Below, in pieces: positions 1 to 8,103 of a stretch of DNA of 64,000 nucleotides (position 1 is its first letter; every line of letters begins with the position of its first letter). A model generated the notes under the pieces. That model made no database searches and was not told the origin of the DNA. It saw only the letters and a list, made by a program, of their open reading frames with translations. This stretch comes from an uncultured Oscillospiraceae bacterium (GTDB lineage Bacteria > Bacillota > Clostridia > Oscillospirales > Oscillospiraceae): NCBI GenBank assembly GCA_910585815.1, contig CAJUFJ010000003.1, positions 18,286-82,285 of the forward strand, in the 5' to 3' direction. The translations under genes and the position numbers were made by a program.

Positions 1-194
1 AGAACGACAAGGTAATCCGCGCTATGGCCTGCCAGGGTCTGGAGTTCATGGGCCTGAAGCTGGACGAGACCGCCAACGACGTCCGGGGCAAGGAGACCGT
101 TATCTCCGCCGCCGACTCCAAGGTGAAGGTGCTGCTCATCCCCACCAATGAGGAACTGATGATCGCCATTGACACCGCCGCGTTGGCCAAGTAA
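1..194 (+). CDS. ackA: Acetate kinase, C-terminal end (partial)
   Basis: The reading frame is open from base 3 to the TAA at 192-194 and gives the last 63 residues of a protein whose start lies before the window. The stretch with VISAADSKVKVL followed by IPTNEELMIAIDT matches the conserved C-terminus of AckA, a cytosolic enzyme of the ASKHA fold that makes acetate and ATP from acetyl phosphate and ADP. Butyrate kinase is less likely because its C-terminus differs, but only this tail can be seen. A strong terminator follows 14 bases after the stop, so the gene ends its transcription unit here. Confidence 0.85.
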   Translation, partial: NDKVIRAMACQGLEFMGLKLDETANDVRGKETVISAADSKVKVLLIPTNEELMIAIDTAALAK

Positions 195-208
195 ACGAAC
201 CCCACCGA

Positions 209-238
209 AAAGGCGGACGCAGCGCGTCCGCCTTTTTG
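209..238 (+). terminator. Intrinsic terminator after ackA
   Basis: A perfect 10-bp stem (211-220 with 224-233) has a 3-base loop and is followed by a run of T. It closes the ackA unit. Confidence 0.9.
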
Positions 239-310
239 CGTCATTGACAACGGTCGTGTCCATACACTATAATAAAAAACGACCAACCAGAATTTAAGGA
301 GACGTACAGC

Positions 311-643
311 ATGAAAGACATGATTGCATATTGCGGGCTAGACTGCGAGAAATGCGACGCATACCTTGCAACGATCCACGACGACCAGGCCCTGCGTGAA
401 AAGACTGCGAAATTGTGGGCTGAGTTAAATCAAGCTCCCATTCTGCCGGAACATATCAACTGCCAGGGCTGCCGTGTTGCGGGGATAAAAACCGTATTTT
501 GTGACAGTCTCTGCGGTATCCGTCAGTGCGCGCTGAAAAAGGGCGTGGCGACATGCGGCGACTGCCCGGAGCTGGAGAAATGTGAGATTGTTGGAATGGT
601 CATCGCCAATAACCCGGAAACCCTGAAAAATTTAAAAGGATAA
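311..643 (+). CDS. DUF3795 domain protein, Cys-rich
   Basis: This 110-residue protein has eleven cysteines in short groups (CGLDCEKC near the N-terminus, CQGC near the middle, CGDCPELEKC near the C-terminus), the pattern of the DUF3795 family, probably a small metal- or zinc-binding protein of unknown role. There is no signal peptide or membrane segment, so it should be cytosolic. An AAGGAG ribosome site lies about 8 bases before the ATG. It stands 22 bases before the DUF951 gene and may share its transcript. The family call comes from the cysteine layout; the function is unknown. Confidence 0.75.
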   Translation: MKDMIAYCGLDCEKCDAYLATIHDDQALREKTAKLWAELNQAPILPEHINCQGCRVAGIKTVFCDSLCGIRQCALKKGVATCGDCPELEKCEIVGMVIANNPETLKNLKG

Positions 644-665
644 AACAGCAGAACAGGAGGCCGGC

Positions 666-866
666 ATGGATATCCACGTCAACGATATACTAAAGATGAA
701 GAAGCCCCACCCCTGCGGCAGCGGAGAGTGGCTGGTTCTGCGGGTGGGGATGGACTTCAAGATGCGCTGCCAGGGCTGCGGCCGGGAGGTCATGCTGCCC
801 CGAAGCAAAGCGGAAAAAAACATCAAGAAGGTTTTCCGGGACGGCCAGAGCGTGGAAAACCTGTAA
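666..866 (+). CDS. DUF951 domain protein
   Basis: A 66-residue protein that starts MDIHVNDILKMKKPHPCG and contains GEWLVLRVGMDFKMRCQGCG, the signature of the short DUF951 family common in Firmicutes. The three cysteines could hold one metal. Its length equals the usual family length. AGGAGG lies 6 bases before the start. The gene is 22 bases after the DUF3795 gene and 19 before the radical SAM gene, so the three are probably one operon. The role is unknown. Confidence 0.85.
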   Translation: MDIHVNDILKMKKPHPCGSGEWLVLRVGMDFKMRCQGCGREVMLPRSKAEKNIKKVFRDGQSVENL

Positions 867-885
867 AGGAAAGGAGCCTTACTAT

Positions 886-1773
886 ATGCGCTACGACAGC
901 GATTTACTGTACCGGCCGCCGGGGGAGTGGAAAAGCTACCTGCTCCAGTGCACCATCGGCTGCTCCAACAACCAGTGCACCTTCTGCGGGATGTACAAGG
1001 AGAAAAAATTCCGCATCCGCCCGGTGGCGGACATTCTGGAGGACATCGACATGGCCCGGGACTACTACGGCCCGGAACTGCGGCGGGTGTTCCTCATGGA
1101 CGGCGACGCCATCATCATGAAGACGGAGGAGCTGCTCCAAATCCTCCATAAGCTCTACGACCGCTTCCCCAAGCTGGAGAAGGTGACCCTCTACGCCGGG
1201 CCCAAGAGCACCCTGTCCAAGACGCCGGAGGAGCTGCGTACCCTCCACGAGGCCGGGCTGTCCCGGGCCTACCTGGGGGTGGAGAGCGGCAGCGACCGGG
1301 TGCTCCAGTTCATCCACAAGGGCTGTTCCGCCGAGCAGATGCTACTGGCCGGCCAGCGGCTGGTGGAGGCGGGCATCGACCTGTGGGTCACCATCATCCT
1401 GGGGATGACCGGGGCCAATGGGGAGGGGGGCGACTGGGAGGAACACATCCTGTCCACCGCCAAAATGATTAACGAGATGAAGCCCCGGCACCTGTCGGCC
1501 ATGACCTTCGCCCCTGCCAAGGGCACCCCTTTGGGAGAGGACGTGCTGGCCGGCCGGTTTGAGGTCTGCTCCGCCGACCACGTGCTGGAGGAGTGCCACC
1601 TGCTCATTGAACACCTGGATGTGGACCCGCTCCATTTCACCAGCAACCACGCCTCCAACTACCTGCCCCTGAAGGGCGGCCTGCCGGAGGATAGGGAAAA
1701 ATTCCTGGACATGATCGACCAGGCCCTGGCAGGCAAAATCCGCCTGCGCAAGACGCTGAACCGGGGCATTTGA
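886..1773 (+). CDS. Radical SAM protein, Elp3-like fold
   Basis: A 295-residue enzyme with the iron-sulfur motif C26-x4-C31-x2-C34 followed by GMY, which binds a 4Fe-4S cluster and cleaves S-adenosylmethionine. A GVESGSDRVL stretch after the mid-point is the SAM-binding segment typical of Elp3/MiaB-like radical SAM domains. There is no SPASM or TRAM extension, so it looks like a stand-alone radical SAM domain of unknown substrate. AAAGGAG lies in front of the ATG. It is the last gene of the DUF3795-DUF951 group and is followed by a hairpin terminator. Fold and chemistry are secure; the substrate is not known. Confidence 0.85.
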   Translation: MRYDSDLLYRPPGEWKSYLLQCTIGCSNNQCTFCGMYKEKKFRIRPVADILEDIDMARDYYGPELRRVFLMDGDAIIMKTEELLQILHKLYDRFPKLEKVTLYAGPKSTLSKTPEELRTLHEAGLSRAYLGVESGSDRVLQFIHKGCSAEQMLLAGQRLVEAGIDLWVTIILGMTGANGEGGDWEEHILSTAKMINEMKPRHLSAMTFAPAKGTPLGEDVLAGRFEVCSADHVLEECHLLIEHLDVDPLHFTSNHASNYLPLKGGLPEDREKFLDMIDQALAGKIRLRKTLNRGI

Positions 1774-1787
1774 CCCCGAAAATCCTC

Positions 1788-1825
1788 CCGCCTCCCGGCC
1801 TGCTGGATCCGGGAGGCGGTCTTTG
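1788..1825 (+). terminator. Intrinsic terminator after radical SAM gene
   Basis: An 11-bp G+C-rich perfect stem (1788-1798 with 1809-1819) with a 10-base loop is followed by TCTTT. Confidence 0.8.
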
Positions 1826-1950
1826 TTCGGATACACGATTTCTGTCATTTTTTGGGTGGGACAGACGAAAGTGGAAGGAAACACGGTTATTCCTGTGAGT
1901 TTTGAACAACTTATATAAGATAGCGCAGTCATTTCTAGTTAATTTTGCCC

Positions 1951-1979
1951 TTGCTTTGCATTTCGGAATTGGTTACAAT
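1951..1979 (+). promoter_or_regulatory. Promoter of the SleB-like hydrolase gene
   Basis: TTGCTT (1951-1956) and TACAAT (1974-1979) are spaced by 17 bases. The -10 lies in the first of two GGTTACAA copies (1971-1978 and 1982-1989, one helical turn apart). A 15-bp direct repeat, TTGGTTGTCATAATT, follows at 2008-2022 and 2029-2043. These repeats look like binding sites for a regulator. Apart from this and the preceding terminator, the gene-free stretch 1774-2077 shows nothing else. Confidence 0.5.
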
Positions 1980-2077
1980 GTGGTTACAAAAGTAACAGGG
2001 GTTGCTTTTGGTTGTCATAATTAGGGCCTTGGTTGTCATAATTTTGACACAACTACAATCCAAAAGGAGTGCAGACA

Positions 2078-3091
2078 ATGAAGCGAAAGCTGATTTCTAT
2101 TCTGCTCAGCATCTTTGCCATGCTCCTCCTGATGGGCGCTGCCGCCAATCCTGACCCGGCAGCCGCCCTCGTGCCAGAGGAGGAGAGCACCGCTTCCACC
2201 GATGCGGCGCTTGAGACTGAAGCGCAATTGCCCGACGAAAACGCGGAGCAGGCAGAGGACGAGACCCCCGAGGAAACCCCCTCGGAGAGCGAGGACCCCT
2301 CCCAGGGGGAGGACCTTGGAGAGGGAGAGCCCCCTGTCGTTGTGCCGGCGGGAGACCCCAGCCTGCTCATTAACGGCCAGCCAGCCCCCCTGGAGCTGAA
2401 CAAGGAGATGCAGAAGGGGACTACCTATGTGTCTCTGTCCGTCATGGCCCGGCAACTGGCGCCCAACGCCCAGATCAGCTGGAACGGCTCCGCCGCCACG
2501 GTGGTGACCGATCAGCTGACCCTCACCGCCGAGGTGGGCCAGCTCTATGTGGTGGCCAACGGCCGGTATCTCTATACCCCTGAGCTGGTTCAGATCAATC
2601 ATGCAAGTCAGGTCATCGTCCCCCTGCGGGTGGTGGCCAAGGCCTTCGACGCCGCAGTGGGCTACGACGCGGCCACCGGTCTGACCACCGTGACCAGCGG
2701 CTCGGGCGCTATCCTCAACGGCGAGAGCTTCTATAACCCCGACGACCTGTTCTGGCTGTCCCGGGTGATTCACCGGGAGAGCGGCAATCAGCCCATGGAG
2801 GGTAGGATGGCGGTGGGCAATGTGGTGCTCAACCGGGTGTCTGACCCCATTTTCCCCGACACGGTAGAGGGGGTGCTGGCTCAGAAAAACCAGTTCAGCA
2901 CCTACAAATCCGGGGTGCTGGCCGCCACGGAGCCCTCGGAAAACAGCACCATTGCCGCCAAGCTGGTTATGGACGGCGGCGTGGTGGAGGAGACCCAGGG
3001 TGCGCTGTTCTTCGACTCCGGCGTAAACAGCTGGGCCGCCCGGAACAAGCGGCACATCGCCACCATCGGCGGACACAAATTCTACGGCTAA
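2078..3091 (+). CDS. SleB-like cell wall hydrolase with copper amine oxidase N-like stalk
   Basis: This 337-residue exported protein begins MKRKLISILLSIFAMLLL, a signal peptide, followed by an acidic Ser/Pro/Glu-rich linker to about residue 90. A copper-amine-oxidase-N-like domain (LINGQPAPLE, then VIVPLRVVAKAF) spans roughly residues 92-210. The C-terminal 110 residues are a Hydrolase_2/SleB domain with the catalytic-type stretch RVIHRESGNQPMEGR and QFSTYKSG. SleB-family enzymes are lytic transglycosylases that open the spore cortex or remodel peptidoglycan. ATG at 2078 is preferred to a GTG at 2069 because that GTG overlaps the AAGGAG ribosome site. A terminator follows directly. Confidence 0.85.
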   Translation: MKRKLISILLSIFAMLLLMGAAANPDPAAALVPEEESTASTDAALETEAQLPDENAEQAEDETPEETPSESEDPSQGEDLGEGEPPVVVPAGDPSLLINGQPAPLELNKEMQKGTTYVSLSVMARQLAPNAQISWNGSAATVVTDQLTLTAEVGQLYVVANGRYLYTPELVQINHASQVIVPLRVVAKAFDAAVGYDAATGLTTVTSGSGAILNGESFYNPDDLFWLSRVIHRESGNQPMEGRMAVGNVVLNRVSDPIFPDTVEGVLAQKNQFSTYKSGVLAATEPSENSTIAAKLVMDGGVVEETQGALFFDSGVNSWAARNKRHIATIGGHKFYG

Positions 3092-3095
3092 GCAG

Positions 3096-3130
3096 ATCAG
3101 GGATGCCTTTTTGGCATCCCTGATTTCTAT
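3096..3130 (+). terminator. Terminator after SleB-like gene
   Basis: A perfect 12-bp stem (3096-3107 with 3113-3124) has a T5 loop and a short T-rich tail. Confidence 0.8.
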
Positions 3131-3135
3131 ATAAG

Positions 3136-3164
3136 AAAACAGGGACGTGTAAAACACGTCCCTG
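3136..3164 (-). terminator. Terminator of the reverse-strand group
   Basis: A perfect 10-bp stem (3140-3149 with 3155-3164) is followed, on the reverse strand, by TTTTCTT. It closes the operon that ends with the gene at 3175-3753 and stands back to back with the terminator of the forward gene. Confidence 0.8.
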
Positions 3165-3174
3165 CTGTTCTCTC

Positions 3175-3753
3175 TTAAACCGCCTGCATCCGTCTGACGA
3201 TATCAAGCAGGACGGTCAGCGGCTCCTTATCTTGGCTATCCTCCTGGCCCTGCCGGGCTAGTATGCTCTCCAGCCAGCGGACCAGGTCGCCGTCTGCGTC
3301 TTCCAGCGACTGGAGCGGCTGGTTTTCACCGCCGATCACATAGGCTGAGCCGCATCCCATGCCGCCGGCCGCAAATGTTCCCGGGTCCATGTTCAGGATT
3401 CGCCACCCGTGATGTCCTAATTTCATTGCGTCAAAGCGAGACAGTGCGCCTGCCTCAATCAGGTCGTCCAGAAATGCGTCGTACTGGCCTTGGGTCATAC
3501 TGCGGGGGTCGTACTTGTCGGCCAGAGCGGCGAGCTCCTGGTCGGACAGTCCGGTCCGGAGGGCAGTGCCCGCTGCACAGGTATCACAGTTGGGGGACTG
3601 TGAGGCGCCGCCCTTGCGGGCGCTGTCAGTCTGTTTCAGAATGTCGTCAAAATTTTTCGCGTGCCAGCTCCCGTCGGACCGCTGGGTCAGGTTCAGCTTC
3701 GTTTGGACCGGTGTGCCGTTACGGAACGCTACGGCTGTTAAAGTAATGTCCAT
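3175..3753 (-). CDS. Unknown protein with LADKYD-type repeat domain
   Basis: A 192-residue protein without signal peptide or membrane segment. Residues about 68-105 hold LSDQELAALADKYDPRSMT and QYDAFLDDLIEAGAL, a short helical module seen in hypothetical proteins of Oscillospirales. The neighbour upstream has a diverged copy of the module (ESLSDKCDMSKMT, EYKDIVDFLADKGLV), so the two are related. Two cysteines sit close together (CDTC). A GGAGAAG site precedes the ATG. It is the last gene of a three-gene unit led by an XRE regulator. No function is assigned. Confidence 0.6.
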   Translation of the reverse strand: MDITLTAVAFRNGTPVQTKLNLTQRSDGSWHAKNFDDILKQTDSARKGGASQSPNCDTCAAGTALRTGLSDQELAALADKYDPRSMTQGQYDAFLDDLIEAGALSRFDAMKLGHHGWRILNMDPGTFAAGGMGCGSAYVIGGENQPLQSLEDADGDLVRWLESILARQGQEDSQDKEPLTVLLDIVRRMQAV

Positions 3754-3783
3754 AAGTTTGCACTTCTCCGCAAATCGACTTCC

Positions 3784-4383
3784 TTATCTGAATTTCGATA
3801 TCCCTATCAAATCATATATCGGACTGGAGCTGGAAAAGATAACCGCACCTTGCGGAGAAAATGGACACGGCAGGGCGGTGGAGCATCCCTCCTGCCGGGC
3901 AATCCGAAACATCTGTATACGGTCCTCACGGTCCTTCTGGGCCTTCTGTTCGGGTTTCTCGGTATTACCGTCGGGGAAGTTACTCTCGTCCTTTTTGATA
4001 GGATGAAAGTCCCCCAAAAACCGTGCAACATTGAACGGCCCTGTGGGTGTTCTTGCAGGCTCAAACGATGCTTGCCACCCTGTAATGCATACACGTTCTC
4101 CCGGGTCGTAGTCCAGGGGTTTCGGACGTTCGACCAGTCCCTTATCAGCCAAAAAGTCAACAATATCCTTGTACTCCTGAGAAGTCATTTTGCTCATGTC
4201 GCATTTATCCGAAAGCGACTCAATTTCCTCTGCTGTAAGTTTGTTTTCTCCAGTTTTGGCCAGCTCAGACTCCTTTGCCAGGATATCCGAAAAAAAGCCC
4301 GGGATGGGAGTGACCATCAGTTTTTCTCTATCGAACCTGTAACCAGGCGCCGTGGCGTATAATGCTAAATCATAAGTGCTCAA
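3784..4383 (-). CDS. Unknown protein with LADKYD-type module, TTG start
   Basis: A 199-residue protein sharing one module (about residues 50-82) with the next gene downstream; the rest differs. It starts with MSTYDLALYATAPGY, and a TTG start is chosen because AAAGGAG lies 9 bases before it while no other start has a ribosome site. The C-terminal third is charged (PEQKAQKDREDR). It has no membrane segment. It is 15 bases after the XRE gene and 30 bases before the paralogue, so all three are very probably cotranscribed. Function unknown. Confidence 0.6.
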   Translation of the reverse strand: MSTYDLALYATAPGYRFDREKLMVTPIPGFFSDILAKESELAKTGENKLTAEEIESLSDKCDMSKMTSQEYKDIVDFLADKGLVERPKPLDYDPGERVCITGWQASFEPARTPTGPFNVARFLGDFHPIKKDESNFPDGNTEKPEQKAQKDREDRIQMFRIARQEGCSTALPCPFSPQGAVIFSSSSPIYDLIGISKFR

Positions 4384-4398
4384 TTGAATTTTCTCCTT

Positions 4399-4920
4399 TC
4401 ATGGTGACGGTTCTTCCTCCAGAAGACCTTTTACCGTCGTCTCTAACCAGTTTAATTCATCTTCAATGTCTGTGGGGGTCCGCTCCAGCTGGGCGGGGGG
4501 GAGGTCTTTTATCATGACTTGTTCTCCCAGGTCCAGTTTTTCCTTCCGGGGGAGATTGAGACCAATCAAAACTCCCACGCCGACAAGCAGAACGGCCAGA
4601 AGTAGAGAAGCCAGCGCGGTGCGGGGTCTGAACACCCGGACCGGCAGGGGTGAGGGAGGCGGTGTCTCCTCCTGTATTTTTCCCTCTGGGACTTTTTCCT
4701 CTGTCTGCGCCGCCGGGACTGTAGTCTCATTTTGAATCAAGTCATCCAGCGGCACACCGTACACCTCGCTCAGGCTCACCAGATTGTCCAGCGTGGGGAC
4801 CGCCGTTCCCACCTCCCATCTTGATACGGCCTGACGGGAGACCTGCAGGGCCTCGGCCAGCTCCAGCTGTGTCAGTCCCTTTTCCTTCCGCAGCTGGGAC
4901 AGCTTTTTCTTCAAGTCCAT
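4399..4920 (-). CDS. XRE-type HTH regulator with membrane segment
   Basis: This 173-residue protein has an N-terminal Cro/CI helix-turn-helix (residues about 5-60, with GLTQLELAEALQVSRQAVS and RWE), a proline-rich linker, one hydrophobic segment (ALASLLLAVLLVGVGVLIG, near residue 110) and an acidic tail outside. It is a membrane-anchored DNA-binding protein and leads the operon with the two LADKYD-module genes, which suggests it controls them or itself. Upstream, GTTGC half-sites (4977-4981 inverted at 4988-4992, again near 4999) could be its operator; this is inference. Confidence 0.8.
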   Translation of the reverse strand: MDLKKKLSQLRKEKGLTQLELAEALQVSRQAVSRWEVGTAVPTLDNLVSLSEVYGVPLDDLIQNETTVPAAQTEEKVPEGKIQEETPPPSPLPVRVFRPRTALASLLLAVLLVGVGVLIGLNLPRKEKLDLGEQVMIKDLPPAQLERTPTDIEDELNWLETTVKGLLEEEPSP

Positions 4921-5129
4921 ATATGCTCACCTCGTCCAGTGTAGGGGTAGCGCCCCCAAAAGTAAACCGCATCCCCGTTGCATTGGGGCAACTGGCAGTT
5001 GCACAGGGCTTTTTTCTCCCATTATACCGAAAAGCCCGCCCAAGCACAAGCTGCGCCCGCATTTGCAGGTCCAACGGATTTTGGGCGAAGTTTTTTAAAA
5101 TGGGGCTTTTCTTTTTGTATATTCATGTA

Positions 5130-5135
5130 TATAAT
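5130..5135 (+). promoter_or_regulatory. -10 element before nusB
   Basis: TATAAT stands 42 bases before the nusB start in an A+T-rich stretch; no good -35 is visible at 17 bases. The 256-base gap 4921-5176 also holds the divergent leader of the XRE gene. Confidence 0.45.
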
Positions 5136-5176
5136 ACTCTAGGAAGTTTATGGACCTGTATTAGGAGGCTGTACTG

Positions 5177-5668
5177 ATGACAAGAAGCAGTGCGAGAGAG
5201 ATTGCCATTCACATTATTTTCACCTTGGGCTTCGACACCCGCAGCGCCCAGGAGGTGCTGGACGCCGAACTGACCCGGGAGCGGTTCCGGGAGCTGGCAG
5301 AGGAGCTGCCCCTCTATGAGCAGTTCCCCAACGAGAAACAGGAGCGGTACATACGGGAGTTGGTCCAGGGGGTGTTCGCCCACGGGCCGGAGCTGGACGA
5401 CTGCATCAGCCGCTACTCGGTGGGCTGGTCCTTTGCCCGCATCCCCCGTATGGCGGCGGCGGTGATGCGCACCGCCATGTATGAGGTTCTCTACATGCCC
5501 GACATCCCCAACGCCGCCGCCATCAATGAGGCGGTGGAGATCGCCAAGCGGTATGAGCCGGCGGACGTGGTATCCTTCGTCAACGGCATCCTGGGCACCT
5601 TCGTCCGCACGGAGTTTGAGGACACCCCGCCCCGGCCGGAGAAGAAGGCCCCGGAGGAGGAAGCGTGA
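5177..5668 (+). CDS. nusB: Transcription antitermination factor NusB
   Basis: A 163-residue all-helical RNA-binding protein that, with NusE (S10), forms part of the rRNA antitermination complex. The N-terminal REIAIHIIFTLGF, the central SRYSVGWSFARIPRMAAAVMR and the C-terminal NAAAINEAVEIAKRY followed by FVNGILG are the NusB signature. A charged tail (about 18 residues, ending PEKKAPEEEA) exceeds the usual length. AGGAGG lies 7 bases before the ATG. It opens an operon of DNA, isoprenoid and arginine-control genes, and its stop overlaps the next start (TGATG). Confidence 0.95.
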   Translation: MTRSSAREIAIHIIFTLGFDTRSAQEVLDAELTRERFRELAEELPLYEQFPNEKQERYIRELVQGVFAHGPELDDCISRYSVGWSFARIPRMAAAVMRTAMYEVLYMPDIPNAAAINEAVEIAKRYEPADVVSFVNGILGTFVRTEFEDTPPRPEKKAPEEEA

Positions 5669-6594
5669 TGTCTGTTCTGGGGCTGGACACCAGCAACTAC
5701 ACCACCTCCGTCGCCCTCTTTGACGGGGAGACGGGGGTGAATCTCGGCCGCCTGCTGGAGGTGCGTCCCGGCGAGCTGGGCCTGCGGCAGAGCGACGCCC
5801 TGTTTCAGCACGTGAAACACCTGCCCCAGCTGCTGGAGCAGCTGGAGATAGGGGACATCCGGGCGGTAGGGGCCTCCACCCGTCCCAGGGCGGTGGAGGG
5901 CTCCTACATGCCCTGCTTTCTGGCGGGGGAGAGCCAGGGCCGGGGGATTGCCGCCGCCTTGGGCGTCCCGTTCTATGCCCACTCCCACCAGCAGGGACAC
6001 CTGGCTGCCGCCACCTGGTCTGCCGGGCGGATGGACCTCCTCAATGCCCCCTTTCTGGCCTGGCACCTGTCGGGGGGAACCACCGAGCTGCTGCTGGTAA
6101 GGCCGGAGGGGACCTCCGTCACCGCCGAAATCATCGGCGGCACCAGCGACCTGTCCGCCGGACAGCTCATCGACCGCACCGGCGTGCTGCTGGGGCTGCC
6201 ATTCCCGGCGGGGAAGGCGCTGGACGGGCTGTATACCCAGGCGGATACCTGCTATGAGCCAAGGGTAAAGCTAAAAGACCTTACATTTTCTCTGTCCGGG
6301 ATGGAGAACCAGGTGAAGGCCCTGGCGGAGGAGGGCGAGAAACCGGCCAACATTGCCCGCTTTGCCATCGACGCGGTTTCCAACGTGGTATGGCGCGCCA
6401 CCCAGGAGGCCCAACAGCGTTACCTCGGCCTGCCGGTGCTGTGCTCCGGGGGCGTGGCCTCCAATTCCCAGCTGCGGGCGGGACTGACCAAGCTCTGTGG
6501 GGCCATTTTTGCCGAGCCCCGGTATTCCACCGACAACGCCATGGGGACTGCTATTCTCACCTGGCGGGCGCTGAAAGCGGGGGAGCGGTCATGA
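5668..6594 (+). CDS. TsaD/Kae1-like ASKHA protein (TsaD paralogue)
   Basis: A 308-residue protein starting SVLGLDTSNYTTSVALF, with the ASKHA-fold phosphate loop, HQQGHLAAA (the metal-binding HxxxH-like segment) and LSGGTTELLLV and CSGGVASNSQLR as in the Gcp/TsaD/Kae1 family. TsaD makes the threonylcarbamoyl modification of ANN-decoding tRNAs. It lies between nusB and xseA and is somewhat shorter than canonical TsaD, so it is more likely the clostridial paralogue than the essential enzyme itself. ATG at 5668 overlaps the nusB stop by one base and is preferred to the adjacent GTG. Stop and xseA start overlap (ATGA). Confidence 0.8.
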   Translation: MSVLGLDTSNYTTSVALFDGETGVNLGRLLEVRPGELGLRQSDALFQHVKHLPQLLEQLEIGDIRAVGASTRPRAVEGSYMPCFLAGESQGRGIAAALGVPFYAHSHQQGHLAAATWSAGRMDLLNAPFLAWHLSGGTTELLLVRPEGTSVTAEIIGGTSDLSAGQLIDRTGVLLGLPFPAGKALDGLYTQADTCYEPRVKLKDLTFSLSGMENQVKALAEEGEKPANIARFAIDAVSNVVWRATQEAQQRYLGLPVLCSGGVASNSQLRAGLTKLCGAIFAEPRYSTDNAMGTAILTWRALKAGERS

Positions 6595-7850
6595 GAGAGG
6601 ACGCCATCCTGTCCCCCAGCCAGGTGGGGCAGTATCTGAAAAACATGATGGACCGGGACCATCTGCTCTCCCGGCTGCTGGTGCGGGGGGAGCTGTCCAA
6701 CTACAAGATGTACCCCTCCGGGCACCACTATTTCACCCTGAAGGACGGGGAGGGGGCCCTGCGGTGCGTCATGTTCCGCAGCGACGCCCAGTCCCTGCGC
6801 TTTCGGCCGGAGAACGGGATGCAGGTGATTGCCGCCGGCCGGGTGACCGTCTTCCCGCGGGACGGCCAATACCAGATGTACTGCGCCCGACTCACCCCCG
6901 AGGGGGTGGGGGATCTGGCCCTGGCCTTCGAGCAGTTGAAGGAGAAGCTGGCCCGGGAAGGGCTCTTTGACCCGGCTCACAAGAAGGACATTCCAGTATT
7001 TCCCAGGAAAATAGCCCTGATTACCTCCCCAGCCGGGGCGGCGGTGCGGGACATGATCCGCATTTTAGGGGCCCGCTGGCCTCTGGCGGAGGTGACGGTC
7101 ATCCCTGTCCGTGTCCAGGGGGCGGAGGCCCCCCAGGAGATTGCCGCCGCCATCCGCTGGGCGGACGCCAACCAGGTGGCCGACCTGCTGATCACCGGGC
7201 GGGGGGGCGGCTCCATGGAGGACCTGTGGGCCTTCAACGAGGAGATCGTGGCCCGGGCCATCTACAGTGTGGACACCCCCATTATCTCCGCCGTGGGCCA
7301 CGAGCCCGATGTGACCATCGCCGACTTTGTGGCCGACCTGCGGGCGTCCACCCCGTCCAACGCCGCCGAGCTGGCGGTGCCCGACCAAAATGAGGTCTAC
7401 GGAGCCCTTCTGGGGGTGGGGGAGCGGCTGGAGCGGGCCCTGGCCGTCCGGCTGACCCGGCACCGGCAGACGCTGGACCGCCTGACCGCCAGCCGTCCCA
7501 TGACCGAGCCAGCCGCCTATTTTCGGGAGAAGCGCCTGCTGCTGGACTTTCAGAGCAGCCGCCTGGCCCACGGCCTGCGCAGCTCCGCCGCTGGACAGCG
7601 GGAGCGGCTGAGCCGGCTGTCGGCGGCGCTCCCCGGCAGCGCGGCCCGGGCTGTTACACAGCGCCGGGAGCGGCTCAACGCCTTGGCCGCCTCTCTGGAC
7701 GCCCTGAGTCCCCTGAAGGTGCTGGGCCGGGGCTACGCCATCGCCCGGCGGGCGGACGGAAAGGCCGTGGTTTCCACCGGCGATGTGGCGCCCGGCGACA
7801 AGCTGAACCTGACCTTATCGGACGGCAGTGTAGACTGCCGGGTACTTTAA
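6591..7850 (+). CDS. xseA: Exodeoxyribonuclease VII large subunit
   Basis: A 419-residue catalytic subunit of Exo VII, which degrades single-stranded DNA to oligonucleotides. Residues about 5-105 form the OB-fold (LSPSQVGQYLKNMM, VRGELSNYKMYPSGHHYFTL); the nuclease core follows, with GRGGGSMEDLWAFN near residue 203 and SAVGHEPDVTIADFVADLR after it. The long C-terminal helical part is rich in Arg and Leu, for the coiled stalk that carries XseB. The ATG at 6591 overlaps the previous stop; the frame is open farther upstream but that part is a shadow of the TsaD-like gene. xseB follows after 15 bases. Confidence 0.95.
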   Translation: MREDAILSPSQVGQYLKNMMDRDHLLSRLLVRGELSNYKMYPSGHHYFTLKDGEGALRCVMFRSDAQSLRFRPENGMQVIAAGRVTVFPRDGQYQMYCARLTPEGVGDLALAFEQLKEKLAREGLFDPAHKKDIPVFPRKIALITSPAGAAVRDMIRILGARWPLAEVTVIPVRVQGAEAPQEIAAAIRWADANQVADLLITGRGGGSMEDLWAFNEEIVARAIYSVDTPIISAVGHEPDVTIADFVADLRASTPSNAAELAVPDQNEVYGALLGVGERLERALAVRLTRHRQTLDRLTASRPMTEPAAYFREKRLLLDFQSSRLAHGLRSSAAGQRERLSRLSAALPGSAARAVTQRRERLNALAASLDALSPLKVLGRGYAIARRADGKAVVSTGDVAPGDKLNLTLSDGSVDCRVL

Positions 7851-7865
7851 AAAGGAGAGCAAGCA

Positions 7866-8102
7866 ATGGCCGCAAGAAAGAAACTGAATTTTGAGAGCTC
7901 CATGGCCCGGCTGGAGGAAATCGTGTCCCTTCTGGAGAAGGGGGACGCCCCCCTGGAGAAGGCCATGAGCCTCTTTGAGGAGGGGGCCGGGCTGCTGCGG
8001 GAGTGCACCAAGCAGCTGGACGAGGCGGAGCAGAAGGTCACCCTTCTCACCGCCGGAAAAGATGGAGAACTGAGAGAGGAGCCCTTCCCGGGCAAGGACT
8101 GA
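7866..8102 (+). CDS. xseB: Exodeoxyribonuclease VII small subunit
   Basis: A 78-residue helical protein with LNFESSMARLEEIVSLLEKG and PLEKAMSLFEEGAGLL, the XseB signature. Several copies coat the stalk of XseA. AAAGGAG precedes the ATG by about 7 bases. It is of typical length and lies directly between xseA and ispA, one base from the latter. Confidence 0.95.
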   Translation: MAARKKLNFESSMARLEEIVSLLEKGDAPLEKAMSLFEEGAGLLRECTKQLDEAEQKVTLLTAGKDGELREEPFPGKD

Positions 8103-8103
8103 C

